Virus record (IMG/VR): IMGVR_UViG_3300009132_000025
Coordinates: 1 to 27,426 of that record
DNA: 27,426 nucleotides
Source: a virus
Reading direction: 5' to 3' (one strand)
The notes under the pieces are model-generated. The model was not told the origin of the DNA, ran no database searches, and worked only from the letters and a program-made list of their open reading frames with translations. The first letter of the stretch is position 1. Each line of letters begins with the position of its first letter. The position numbers and the translations under genes are program-made. Positions 16,234 through 22,827 of this stretch are shown here, piece after piece.

Positions 16234-17079
16234 TCACCGCGCAGCTTGTTGACGCTTGAACCACTGCGGCAGCTTCATCCTTTGAATCTCGTCACTGTAT
16301 GGCAGGTGAGCTAGCTCAGGATTGCTTTCACCAAGCTCCAGATTCTTGAAGCCCTGCTCCCTTAGCGCCTGCCCGTACTCATAAATCTCAGGTGTGGCCT
16401 GGAATATCTGGCACCCATAAGGCGGCTGCTTCTCCACCGGAATCCAGATAAACGATACGTCCATACCTGGGTGTAGAACCTCAAACCCGCGACGATAATG
16501 TTGGGCCTGGGTGCAGTAGTCCCACTTCATTACAGACCTCTGGAAGGCGTCATAAGTCGCTTCCTGAGTAGTCTTTAAGTCGAGCACCAAGAGCTGATCA
16601 CCGATTACCTTTACGTAGTCGGCACGACCCTTCATCTTGTATGTCTTGCCGTTGATCTCCTCTTCCCAAACCACTGGCACCTCAGCCATGCCCCCAGTAA
16701 ACAGCTCAGCAGCTCGCTCATTGCGCATTACATGATGACGGATAACCATGGCTTTGTCATACTCTTCAGCAGTCAAAGCAAACTTGTCTCCGTTCTCAGC
16801 TTCCCACTCAGACCACTCCTCTTTGCCAGCTTTAGTGCGCTTGTTGATCTCAGGCGGGACAACAAACTCCTCATCAAACCTCTCAGGTTCCAGGACGCAA
16901 GCATGGACTATGGTTCCAGCTCGCAGTGCTGCGGTGTATGAGTAGTCCTCTGGGAAGTCGATCTTGTGCTTGTAGTGACCGTAAGACTTGGCCAACAGCC
17001 TAAGATCGGATGCGGCCCACCCATCAGCAGACCGATATACCTTCTCATCCAATAAACTTTTCTCGTAATTCAGTTTCAA
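16234..17079 (-). CDS. recE: RecE-like 5'-3' exonuclease (PD-(D/E)XK)
   Basis: A 281-residue nuclease matching the C-terminal catalytic part of exonuclease VIII. Motifs are GTIVHACVLEPE (H59), MKGRADYV (D154), LVLDLKTT (D167, K169) and QAQHYRRGF (Q193, Y195), the order seen in RecE/YqaJ-type enzymes. It resects double-strand ends for the annealase. The start is TTG (17077-17079), overlapping the previous stop as TTGA with AGGGGG upstream; no ATG occurs before residue 111. It is much shorter than E. coli RecE, as is normal for phage forms that lack the large N-terminal region. Confidence 0.88.
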   Translation of the reverse strand: MKLNYEKSLLDEKVYRSADGWAASDLRLLAKSYGHYKHKIDFPEDYSYTAALRAGTIVHACVLEPERFDEEFVVPPEINKRTKAGKEEWSEWEAENGDKFALTAEEYDKAMVIRHHVMRNERAAELFTGGMAEVPVVWEEEINGKTYKMKGRADYVKVIGDQLLVLDLKTTQEATYDAFQRSVMKWDYCTQAQHYRRGFEVLHPGMDVSFIWIPVEKQPPYGCQIFQATPEIYEYGQALREQGFKNLELGESNPELAHLPYSDEIQRMKLPQWFKRQQAAR

Positions 17080-17282
17080 ATGTCCCCCTCTTTTCCTTCT
17101 GCGATTCTGTATTTAACTCCGTCTGGCGTGTCTGCTCTCTCCAAGTCCCCCGACTCAGTGAGATGATCTACCCATGACTTTAAAACGTAGATATCCATCC
17201 CAGTCCTGTGCGAAATTTCGCTAACGCTCTCAAAACGTCCACCTGCTGAAGCAATTGCTAAGCGCGTAAATAAAATCTGCAT
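17076..17282 (-). CDS. Small winged helix-turn-helix protein
   Basis: A 68-residue protein. The ATG at 17280-17282 follows GAGGGAGAGT closely and lies downstream of promoter A; longer in-frame versions would start inside the promoter. Residues 18-62 read as a winged helix: VSEISHRTGMDIYVLKSWV (recognition helix region), then LTESGDLERADTPDGVKY. It is the first gene of the recE-recT-ssb-pilin-int operon, so it may be a Cro- or Cox-like regulator of that operon. That role is inference. Confidence 0.65.
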   Translation of the reverse strand: MQILFTRLAIASAGGRFESVSEISHRTGMDIYVLKSWVDHLTESGDLERADTPDGVKYRIAEGKEGDI

Positions 17283-17308
17283 ACTCTCCCTCTTTTTTTT
17301 ATGTCTCT

Positions 17309-17345
17309 CACTCCCATTATAACACGGAGCGTAATCAAATATCAA
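17309..17345 (-). promoter_or_regulatory. Promoter A for the wHTH-recE-recT-ssb-pilin-int operon
   Basis: On the minus strand TTGATA (17340-17345), an 18-bp spacer and TATAAT (17316-17321) with a TG extended -10. It is followed by GGGAGTGAG, the motif shared with the other early promoters here. CGCTCC sits 10 bp before GGGAG, making an imperfect palindrome around the -10. Confidence 0.8.
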
Positions 17346-17360
17346 GTATTTACATGCTAA

Positions 17361-18008
17361 TTACTGAATCTTTTTCCACACGCTATCGACAGAGCCGATT
17401 ACCTCAAGATCGGACGAGCTTATCTCTCCGTACTCATCTGATATGGCAGAACCATTGGGCATTATCTTGATTTTGTCGTGAACTGCTACAGACCCAACCT
17501 TAATCATCCACCATCCAGAGCGATTGATATCTGTGATCTTTCTGTTGACATAAATTAAATCACCCGCAGACGCTATCTCAGACGATCTATCCGCGCTGAA
17601 CACGGCATATTTCTTTGCTGAATCCTCATCAATCAGCGGCGAGGCTGGATCAATGATGAAGGGATCAATTGAATTTGACACCTCAGACATCCCAAGAGTC
17701 TTAGTTAGATTTCTTGGAATGTTGGACTCTTCCGCAACCTTCTTCAAAGCTCCCTCAACGTGCTCAAGCTGCATACCATCAAGATCGTCTGGATCAAAAA
17801 ATTCTTTCGGGCTTGCGCCAGAAACCGCTATGATCCTAAGCAAATCTTCTAACGATGGGGCTCTTTTGCCCGTTTCATAATTAGACAGTCTGCTCTGGCC
17901 TGTGGGGCCGAATCCGCACATCTTGCTGAACTCCCCCTGACTTATTGCATACCCAAGCTTCTGTGAAAGATTGAGCCTTGCATTCCTTATCTTCTGTGAG
18001 ACTTTCAT
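17361..18008 (-). CDS. XRE-family phage repressor with S24-like C-terminal domain
   Basis: A 215-residue protein. Residues about 23-62 form an XRE helix-turn-helix (SQGEFSKMCGFGPTGQSRLS, NYETGKRAPSLEDLLRI). The C-terminal domain has the layout of S24/LexA-type repressors: a GDLIYVN strand at 149-155, GWWMIKVGSVAVHDKIKIMP, then LEVIGSVDSVW. The usual 'GDSM' Ser nucleophile is not evident (ADRSSEIASAGD instead), and the expected catalytic Lys position is unclear, so self-cleavage may be lost. It is probably the lysogeny repressor. It has its own promoter B and lies just upstream of promoter A, which it may control. Confidence 0.82.
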   Translation of the reverse strand: MKVSQKIRNARLNLSQKLGYAISQGEFSKMCGFGPTGQSRLSNYETGKRAPSLEDLLRIIAVSGASPKEFFDPDDLDGMQLEHVEGALKKVAEESNIPRNLTKTLGMSEVSNSIDPFIIDPASPLIDEDSAKKYAVFSADRSSEIASAGDLIYVNRKITDINRSGWWMIKVGSVAVHDKIKIMPNGSAISDEYGEISSSDLEVIGSVDSVWKKIQ

Positions 18009-18069
18009 TTCTTACCCTGCAAAATCCGATGATTTGCAATGCTGGTTTTACTTAACTCGTTCCCTTACT

Positions 18070-18104
18070 CACTCCCAGCATAGCATGATATGACAAACGG
18101 TCAA
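18070..18104 (-). promoter_or_regulatory. Promoter B for the repressor gene
   Basis: On the minus strand TTGACC (18099-18104), a 16-bp spacer and TATGCT (18077-18082) with a TGC extended -10. GGGAGTGAG follows immediately. A leader of about 60 nt leads to the repressor ATG at 18008, allowing autoregulation if the shared motif is the operator. Confidence 0.75.
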
Positions 18105-18136
18105 GAAATATGTTCGTTTTAGATAAAAGAACACTT

Positions 18137-18160
18137 AATCTGCCATTTATTTGACAGATT
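18137..18160 (-). terminator. Possible terminator after the PD-(D/E)XK nuclease gene
   Basis: AATCTG...CAGATT arms with one internal mismatch surround a TTTATT loop and overlap the stop codon of the nuclease gene at 18147. Downstream on the minus strand lies TTCTTTTAT. The stem is AU-rich and the T-run is interrupted, so termination is probably partial, separating the replication block from the repressor. Confidence 0.4.
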
Positions 18161-18488
18161 TTAGTAGATTAAAAAAGAATTCTGCATTTACTGCAACCAT
18201 TGGTATCGTGCGGTTTTTTGCAAAAACAACCACTGGTTCATGTTCCCCGGCATTGGCTTTGGCCTGTTCGTAGGCGCTCCAGATTTGTAATTTCTCTGAA
18301 TTTTTGCACTCAATACTCACTGGAAAGATGGCCCTGGCTGCACTGCTCATGGGTATATCTTCCCCACCAGCCCCCATACTTGCACTGCGCACATCATCCA
18401 CAGTCAGTGACTCATCAAGTGAGACTAGGAGATCGCGAACCCACTTTTGGAGCTTCCGTCCTTTCGCTTTGGCTGAGGCTGGTTTCAA
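18147..18488 (-). CDS. Putative PD-(D/E)XK endonuclease (resolvase-like)
   Basis: A 113-residue protein. An N-terminal helix GRKLQKWVRDLL is followed by GGEDIPMS (E43, D44) and PVSIECKN (E60, K62), the D/E...ExK core of the restriction-like fold, then an aromatic helix QIWSAYEQAKANA. Phage proteins of this size and layout act as Holliday junction resolvases or nickases, but I cannot choose between them. The start is TTG (18486-18488), overlapping the previous stop as TTGA; no ATG occurs before residue 38. Confidence 0.65.
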   Translation of the reverse strand: MKPASAKAKGRKLQKWVRDLLVSLDESLTVDDVRSASMGAGGEDIPMSSAARAIFPVSIECKNSEKLQIWSAYEQAKANAGEHEPVVVFAKNRTIPMVAVNAEFFFNLLKSVK

Positions 18489-18667
18489 AGCTCGTCTTCC
18501 TCAATGTCTGCGCCTGGAACGTACTGGAACTGAGGGCAGTTAGCCCCCAGGGCAGTAGCAAGAACCATGTCAACCATGGCATCACATAGCGTCAGGTGTA
18601 TACCTTGGCCATAGTCCGGGCTGTTGATGCATTTGCGGCAGTCTGTGGTCTTCTTGGGCGGCTTCAA
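18485..18667 (-). CDS. Small Cys-containing hypothetical protein
   Basis: A 60-residue protein with DCRKCINSPDYGQG near the N-terminus, LCDAM and ANCPQF, so four cysteines that could bind zinc. The start is TTG (18665-18667), overlapping the DUF3310 stop as TTGA. An in-frame TGA lies four codons upstream, so no longer version is possible. The C-terminus is acidic (DIEEDEL). Function is unknown. Confidence 0.55.
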   Translation of the reverse strand: MKPPKKTTDCRKCINSPDYGQGIHLTLCDAMVDMVLATALGANCPQFQYVPGADIEEDEL

Positions 18668-18879
18668 TCTTCTGCCTCAAACGCTTCCATCATCTTGGTT
18701 GCGTAGGCAATGATCTTTCGGCAGTCCTGTATAGCGTCCTGCTTGCCCCCTTTCCTGCCAGCTCTCACCGCATACTTGATGATGCACCCCTGGGGGAAGT
18801 CGAGGCCATTGGCCATTATGAAATCTAGTGGCGAGATAGGATATTCATAGTGTTTTGGATTCGTGATACTATCAGACAC
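18664..18879 (-). CDS. DUF3310-domain protein
   Basis: A 71-residue protein. NPKHYEYP, PLDFIMANGLDFPQG and IIKYAVRAGRKGGKQDAIQD match the DUF3310 signature (HY...ID...G..F..GN..KY..R...K......D..KA). Its role in phages is not well defined. The start is best placed at GTG 18877-18879, which has AGGAG 7 nt upstream; a TTG at 18885 would put the ribosome-binding site too close. It overlaps the end of the helicase gene by 8 nt. Confidence 0.8.
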   Translation of the reverse strand: MSDSITNPKHYEYPISPLDFIMANGLDFPQGCIIKYAVRAGRKGGKQDAIQDCRKIIAYATKMMEAFEAED

Positions 18880-19837
18880 TTTCAAGCTCCTTAATTCTGA
18901 GTGTTTTGTTTGGTCGGTCTACAAACTGTCCAGCTTCATTAAAGTAGAGACTGATGCTAGGCATCTCGCCGCCTTCTCTGTTTTTCAGGCACTCAAGAAA
19001 GGCGTCCGGCTCCTTCATAACGTCTTCAACCTGATCCGGCGTGAGCTTCCCCGTGAGCCCCTTCTTTACTTCAGACTTCCTGATGTTCCTGTTCATTGCG
19101 AATAGGGTGGAAGCCATGTCAGTGATACCGGCTGAACCACGGAGAGAGAACTTGTCCACCCGTGACCGCTCGGATTCCGTTTTACGGGCGTGGGCTACCA
19201 TGAGAAACATCATGCCTGTGTCCCGTGCAGTGATAGCCAGCTTGTCAGCAAGGTCTGTCTGAACCATGTTCATATTGGCTGCCGTAGCTGTTGGCGTGTA
19301 GATTTTGACCAGCGAGTCGATCACCATCATCGTCACACCAAGGCGCTTCTGTGCAAACAGGGCTATGCCTATGAGCTCGTCAATGGTCACCCTATCTGTG
19401 CGCTTGTAAATCCAAACCCGGTCTGCCATGTAGTCGAGAATCTTGTCGAAGTATTCCCGCGTAGGCTGCTTGATACCGCCAGCTAACTGAACGAACCGTG
19501 ACACAATGGCCTCATTCGTCATTTCTGCCGACCATAGCAGGGCCTTCTGAGGCGTAGGCGCTGACCCGTCCTTAGTGGCATGAAGGATCAACTGTTGCGT
19601 CACCTGGCTCTTCCCGCTGCCTGACTGCCCCATGATGATGTTCATCGTTCCAGGGCTGAACCTAAAGTCGAAGTTTTGCCATGGCGTAGTGACCCCACGC
19701 TTCTGCGTTATGCCATTCAGATACTCCCAAGCTCCGTCTGCAAAGTCTTCCGGGGCCTGTAGATCGCCCGCTGTAGGTGGCACCTCAAGCTCAGACTCCC
19801 AGTCCACGTTCTCCAGGATCAAGTCTTCGTAACTCAT
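18872..19837 (-). CDS. DnaB-like replicative helicase (RecA-fold ATPase)
   Basis: A 321-residue ATPase. Walker A is GQSGSGKS (70-77), Walker B is MMVIDSL with D174, and the sensor-like segment is MFLMVAHARKTE. The fold matches the C-terminal domain of DnaB or T7 gp4-type hexameric helicases, without a primase or DnaB N-terminal domain. It should unwind the replication fork. The ATG overlaps the stop of the preceding wHTH gene (ATGA), a likely initiator-helicase pair. RepA-like monomeric folds are an alternative. Confidence 0.82.
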   Translation of the reverse strand: MSYEDLILENVDWESELEVPPTAGDLQAPEDFADGAWEYLNGITQKRGVTTPWQNFDFRFSPGTMNIIMGQSGSGKSQVTQQLILHATKDGSAPTPQKALLWSAEMTNEAIVSRFVQLAGGIKQPTREYFDKILDYMADRVWIYKRTDRVTIDELIGIALFAQKRLGVTMMVIDSLVKIYTPTATAANMNMVQTDLADKLAITARDTGMMFLMVAHARKTESERSRVDKFSLRGSAGITDMASTLFAMNRNIRKSEVKKGLTGKLTPDQVEDVMKEPDAFLECLKNREGGEMPSISLYFNEAGQFVDRPNKTLRIKELESV

Positions 19838-20187
19838 GCTATGGCTCCGTCAAACACCTTGCCAAAGATGTCATTGCCCTCATCCTCAATGCTCTCAACG
19901 ATCTCTGGCACCCATGCAAGGTGATAGGTGTTGGCACTGTTCTTGTACTTCACGATTGGATTGCGGGTTCTCTCGACCCTTAGCAGCTTCTTAGTGACCA
20001 GTAGGTCTACCGTCTGAGCTAAATAGTGAGCTGAGAGCCCTGATTTGTGCTGTAACTTCGGCAGACTAACCTCTGCGTAGTTTCTCTTCCTGATTGCAAA
20101 GTAGGATAGGGCGGCCATTAGAGCTCTCTCATTTGCTGAGAGCTTATCCTCAACTTGAAAGCAGTAATAAAGTGCGCTTGATGACAT
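19834..20187 (-). CDS. Winged-helix replication-initiation-like protein
   Basis: A 117-residue protein. Residues 18-75 (LSANERALMAALSYFAIRK, then EVSLPKLQHKSGLSAHYLAQ, VDLLVTKKLLRVER) form a winged HTH of the type found in phage replication proteins (O-like or DnaD-like). It sits immediately before the helicase with an ATGA overlap, which is the usual context of an initiator or loader. No origin repeats are obvious inside it. Confidence 0.6.
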   Translation of the reverse strand: MSSSALYYCFQVEDKLSANERALMAALSYFAIRKRNYAEVSLPKLQHKSGLSAHYLAQTVDLLVTKKLLRVERTRNPIVKYKNSANTYHLAWVPEIVESIEDEGNDIFGKVFDGAIA

Positions 20188-20194
20188 AGTTCTC

Positions 20195-20611
20195 CTATAA
20201 GTATTTGTGCTTGGCTAGCTGGTGAGCTTTGCCCGCGTCTACCACCAACTCCTCTCCCTTGTTGATGATGTCAAGAACTTCCTTGGTGTACCCCTGAACT
20301 CTGTAAACGTACTCCACGTGGTTTTCCATCAGCACCTTGGTCAAATGCTTGGAGTAGGTGCTTGGGCTCCAACCGATTGGGTATAGCCACGGGTCTGAGC
20401 CGACAATGAACTCCCAGTCGTACTCAGCCGGATCAAGCTTGTCATCCACCAGAACCCATGCAATGTCAGACCTCGTTAGCAGGGGGCAAGTGACAACCAA
20501 GGGGGCGTGGTGGCCGTAATAGATGCGTACAGATCGGTTACCTTCGCAACCCCCACCCCAGGGTCGAGGGTGCTGCCAGTCGATATGGTCAGAGTAGGGA
20601 ACCTTTATCAA
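20195..20611 (-). CDS. Hypothetical phage protein
   Basis: A 138-residue protein, rich in Trp and Tyr (WQHPRPWGGGCEGN; DPWLYPIGWSPSTYS). It has a Lys/His-rich tail and no recognised domain. The start is TTG (20609-20611), overlapping the previous stop as TTGA. It lies upstream of the replication pair in the same transcription unit. Confidence 0.6.
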   Translation of the reverse strand: MIKVPYSDHIDWQHPRPWGGGCEGNRSVRIYYGHHAPLVVTCPLLTRSDIAWVLVDDKLDPAEYDWEFIVGSDPWLYPIGWSPSTYSKHLTKVLMENHVEYVYRVQGYTKEVLDIINKGEELVVDAGKAHQLAKHKYL

Positions 20612-20856
20612 AGGATCACCGCGTCCCGTGTCCTGTGAGCCACGTAGTCGGCAACCAAGGTGCGCAGTGTTTCCAGGTCCTGCGCCAGCTCTTCTATGCC
20701 GTCCTCAAGCACATAAAGGATGTCTTCAGCATCACACTCTGGAGAATCCATGAGCTCGTCAGTGCCGTCAGCAAGCTGCACAAGCTTCAGAATCATTCCC
20801 CGTGCCTGATCGTCGATTGGATGCTCTTCAATGTATTGTGAGTCATCTATCATCAT
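20608..20856 (-). CDS. Small acidic hypothetical protein
   Basis: An 82-residue strongly acidic, helical protein (ECDAEDILYVLEDGIEELAQDLETL). Its ATG overlaps the stop of the basic protein before it (ATGA), with AACAGGAGATT as ribosome-binding site. Small acidic phage proteins are sometimes inhibitors or DNA mimics, but no function can be assigned here. Confidence 0.6.
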   Translation of the reverse strand: MMIDDSQYIEEHPIDDQARGMILKLVQLADGTDELMDSPECDAEDILYVLEDGIEELAQDLETLRTLVADYVAHRTRDAVIL

Positions 20857-21023
20857 TTATAATCTCCTGTTGTTGAAACGTCATTATTGGATGCAAAATA
20901 AAGGGCCTTACTCCTTCTGTAAGACCCCTTTCCCTTGAGCGGCTTAATGGGGCCACCTGGGCGACCCCTGGCCACTGCCTTCCTCGCTGGATTACGAGGC
21001 TTCATCTGTCTCGCCTTCTTCAT
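20853..21023 (-). CDS. Small very basic protein, possibly nucleic-acid binding
   Basis: A 56-residue protein if the ATG at 21021-21023 is used (GAGAGGAAG upstream); an ATG at 21005 is also possible. It is dominated by Arg, Lys, Gly and Pro (PRNPARKAVARGRPGGPIK). The charge suggests nucleic-acid binding; the partner is unknown. It overlaps the end of the preceding gene and precedes a strongly acidic gene, so a basic/acidic pair is formed. Confidence 0.5.
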   Translation of the reverse strand: MKKARQMKPRNPARKAVARGRPGGPIKPLKGKGSYRRSKALYFASNNDVSTTGDYK

Positions 21024-21312
21024 CTTCCTCTCCGAATATGTCTTTGATCCAATCGTTGATTTCCTCAACTGAATAACCGAAATGCAGCAGGCCTACCACA
21101 CCATCTCCAACGCAGGCGAAGGCCATGTCCTGCATACTCAGGCCCTCATCCTTGATCTGCTTCATGGCGTCTTGCATAGCGTCGATTACGATTGCTTGGG
21201 CCTTGTCGAACTCCTCTTGATCCCCATCCTCGCTTTGACTTGAGACAACCACAGTCTCGCCAAGAGCTACCGCAGTCTTACGAAAATCAGCCATTGAAAT
21301 TACATTTGCCAT
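20992..21312 (-). CDS. Hypothetical acidic protein, paralogue of the next upstream gene
   Basis: A 106-residue protein with an acidic C-terminal tail (EEDEEGETDEAS). The segment VVGLLHFGYSVEEIND matches VNGLVHHGWSEEDILK in the adjacent gene (21313-21585) in spacing and chemistry, so the two look like tandem duplicates. The ATG directly follows the upstream stop (TAGATG). Function is unknown. Confidence 0.6.
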   Translation of the reverse strand: MANVISMADFRKTAVALGETVVVSSQSEDGDQEEFDKAQAIVIDAMQDAMKQIKDEGLSMQDMAFACVGDGVVGLLHFGYSVEEINDWIKDIFGEEDEEGETDEAS

Positions 21313-21585
21313 CTAGTGCGTCTCCTCTTCTGAATTGAATTTATGCAGGCTCACCCGCTTCAAAATGTCTTCCTCACTCCAACCGTGATGGACTAAGCCA
21401 TTAACAGCTATCGTGAACAACTGAATAACCATGATCTGCCTTGGGATTGACTCCTGATCCGCGCTGATCATCATCGGCTTCACATTCTCCTCAGTGATAG
21501 CCATGGCCCTGGAGAAGACTGCATCCCATTCCGCTTTCGTCTTCGGGGCCACTTCGTCGCTTTTAAAATCTACATCCACCTTCAT
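21313..21585 (-). CDS. Hypothetical protein, paralogue of the downstream gene
   Basis: A 90-residue protein with ribosome-binding site TAGGAG. The C-terminal half carries VNGLVHHGWSEEDILKRV, shared with the next gene. The N-terminus differs (VDVDFKSDEVAPKTKAEWDAV). Probably an ancient tandem duplication with divergence; function unknown. Confidence 0.6.
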   Translation of the reverse strand: MKVDVDFKSDEVAPKTKAEWDAVFSRAMAITEENVKPMMISADQESIPRQIMVIQLFTIAVNGLVHHGWSEEDILKRVSLHKFNSEEETH

Positions 21586-21594
21586 ACTTTTCTC

Positions 21595-21885
21595 CTATGT
21601 GATAAATTTCCTCATCTGCTTGATAGACGCATCCGTCAGCTCAATACCGCTGATAGTCTTCTCCTCAAGCGCCTCATCCAAACCTTGCAGCATCCCGTGG
21701 GCTAGCTCGTCAGAAGCTTGCTCACTTGCCTTACGAAGGACACGATTCATAATCCGCACCTGGCGAACCGTCCTCGTATCCCTGATGCGACCATCTAGCC
21801 ACTCCTCAGCTTTATTGCTGTAGGCTTGGCATTTGTGTCTCCACCAAGTGTCTCCGCTGGGGCTCCACTTATTTTTTCTGACCAT
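21595..21885 (-). CDS. Small hypothetical helical protein
   Basis: A 96-residue protein. The ATG at 21883-21885 has AGGAGA upstream; longer versions would lie inside the zinc-ribbon gene. The N-terminus is basic and Trp-rich (MVRKNKWSPSGDTWWRHK); the rest is helical and amphipathic. It overlaps the preceding gene by 17 nt. Function unknown. Confidence 0.55.
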   Translation of the reverse strand: MVRKNKWSPSGDTWWRHKCQAYSNKAEEWLDGRIRDTRTVRQVRIMNRVLRKASEQASDELAHGMLQGLDEALEEKTISGIELTDASIKQMRKFIT

Positions 21886-22132
21886 GTTTTCTCCTGATTT
21901 CTCTCTCTCGTCTATGCCAGCTAAAAAAGGTTCTGGTGCCACCCTCGTACAGGTACTCCATCCACCGTTTGATGCGCTCCCTTCTGCGACAGTAGGGGCA
22001 GGGTGATTCACCTTCCTGCTGCCCCCGTGTGTCCCAACCAATGTCAGCTTGGTACGGGTACTTCATGCACAAAGTGCATACGGTGGAAAACTCGTCGATA
22101 TTTATATAGCTCAAATAATCACTCTCTGTCAT
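21869..22132 (-). CDS. Small zinc-ribbon-like protein, first gene of the leftward replication unit
   Basis: An 87-residue protein with CTLC (C19, C22) and CPYC (C45, C48), a probable zinc ribbon, followed by a very Arg-rich tail (RRRERIKRW; RREREIRRKHGQKK). It is likely a nucleic-acid or transcription-complex binder. The ATG begins only 4 nt after the -10 of promoter C, so the transcript would be leaderless or start within the codon; a TTG at codon 7 (22112-22114) is an alternative. It could be an early regulator. Confidence 0.55.
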   Translation of the reverse strand: MTESDYLSYINIDEFSTVCTLCMKYPYQADIGWDTRGQQEGESPCPYCRRRERIKRWMEYLYEGGTRTFFSWHRREREIRRKHGQKK

Positions 22133-22164
22133 TCCCAGTATAACACGAAATGACGTTATGTCAA
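22133..22164 (-). promoter_or_regulatory. Promoter C for the early replication unit
   Basis: On the minus strand TTGACA (22159-22164), a 16-bp spacer and TATACT (22137-22142) with a TGT extended -10, then GGGAATGACA. GTCATTTC lies 10 bp before GGGAATGAC, giving the clearest palindrome of the promoter family, centred on the -10. Confidence 0.8.
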
Positions 22165-22226
22165 AAACTATGGGGTTATAGAATAGCGATCCCAATAAAA
22201 ATGGGAACGGCAATCATGTATAATGC

Positions 22227-22236
22227 CGCCCCCGTA
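22227..22236 (+). repeat. CGCCCCCGTA direct repeat, copy 1
   Basis: A 10-bp sequence found again twice at 22323-22355, with the tRNA-Lys-like segment between. Copies on both sides of a candidate attP core could be integrase arm sites. Confidence 0.5.
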
Positions 22237-22257
22237 GGCTGGTGCCACTATATAAAG

Positions 22258-22307
22258 GATGACTCTTAATCAGCGAGTCGAAGGTTCGAATCCTTCACGG
22301 CCCACCA
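22258..22307 (+). other. 3' half of tRNA-Lys(CUU): candidate attP core
   Basis: The segment matches a tRNA from the anticodon stem to CCA: loop CTCTTAA with anticodon CTT, variable region, T-arm GAAGG-TTCGAAT-CCTTC and 3' acceptor ACGGCCC with CCA. The upstream bases do not form a matching 5' acceptor (GGGCCGT expected) or D-arm, so it is not a complete tRNA gene. Phages that integrate in tRNA genes carry exactly such a 3' half, with crossover in the anticodon or T-arm, to restore the host gene. It lies in a 230-nt intergenic region about 9 kb from the integrase. A relic tRNA or tRNA mimic is the alternative. Confidence 0.6.
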
Positions 22308-22322
22308 TAATAATAGACTCTG

Positions 22323-22355
22323 CGCCCCCGTAAGATGATCCCAAGCGCCCCCGTA
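22323..22355 (+). repeat. CGCCCCCGTA direct repeats, copies 2 and 3
   Basis: CGCCCCCGTA occurs at 22323-22332 and 22346-22355, a 23-bp period (about two helical turns), downstream of the tRNA-Lys segment. The second copy sits in the loop of a TGATCCC/GGGATCA stem. Possible integrase or excisionase arm sites. Confidence 0.5.
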
Positions 22356-22386
22356 TAGCGGGATCAAGCTGTTGTGGATTTGTCAT

Positions 22387-22629
22387 TTATGTATCCATAT
22401 CTGTAATCGCAGAAAGGGTTATCGCTGACTCATCAGCGGGCGGCGGTAGCTGGGCGCCGGTACGAACATATTCCCGGAAGGCCTCGCAGGCTCTAACTTT
22501 GGTTGCACAGTGTTGGTAGAACTTGCAGCCCCGCTCGCATGGTGGCGGCTCCTGGGAGAGGATTTCTACTACCAGGCGCTGAGATGGGAATAGGCTATGA
22601 CCCCAGGGTAACCGCTCCTGTGCGATCAT
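22387..22629 (-). CDS. Small Cys-cluster protein
   Basis: An 80-residue protein with C31-x3-C35-x5-C41-x6-C48 in CERGCKFYQHCATKVRACEA and FREYVRTG. This 'GC-FY-CA-AC-AF-YV-G' pattern recurs in small phage and bacterial proteins and suggests a zinc-binding knuckle. Start and the previous stop overlap (ATGA). It is the last gene of the leftward small-gene operon before the attP-like region. Function is unknown. Confidence 0.6.
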   Translation of the reverse strand: MIAQERLPWGHSLFPSQRLVVEILSQEPPPCERGCKFYQHCATKVRACEAFREYVRTGAQLPPPADESAITLSAITDMDT

Positions 22630-22793
22630 TGCAGCTTCTCCAGGGCTTCCAGGCCTCTCACAAACTCCCCCCCACCATTGCAGGCCTCCTGCTCTGATTG
22701 GTGGACGTAATCAATATAAGGCTGATTTTCAGGGCACAAGCACTCGTCCCGCAAAAATCTATCGCACTCTTCGCAATAGCCGTTGACGTACAT
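22626..22793 (-). CDS. Small Cys-rich protein
   Basis: A 55-residue protein; the ATG at 22791-22793 has CACAGGAG upstream as part of the repeated leader. The N-terminus has CEECDRF and ECLCPE, four cysteines in a zinc-knuckle-like layout; the rest is acidic and helical. Its stop overlaps the start of the next gene. Function is unknown. Confidence 0.6.
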   Translation of the reverse strand: MYVNGYCEECDRFLRDECLCPENQPYIDYVHQSEQEACNGGGEFVRGLEALEKLQ

Positions 22794-22827
22794 AATTAAA
22801 TTCTCCTGTGGTGGATTTGTGATACTG

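Noticed and set aside
22230-22307. Complete tRNA-Lys gene
   Set aside because: The 3' half is perfect, but no GGGCCGT 5' acceptor or D-arm occurs at the right distance, so it cannot fold as a full tRNA.
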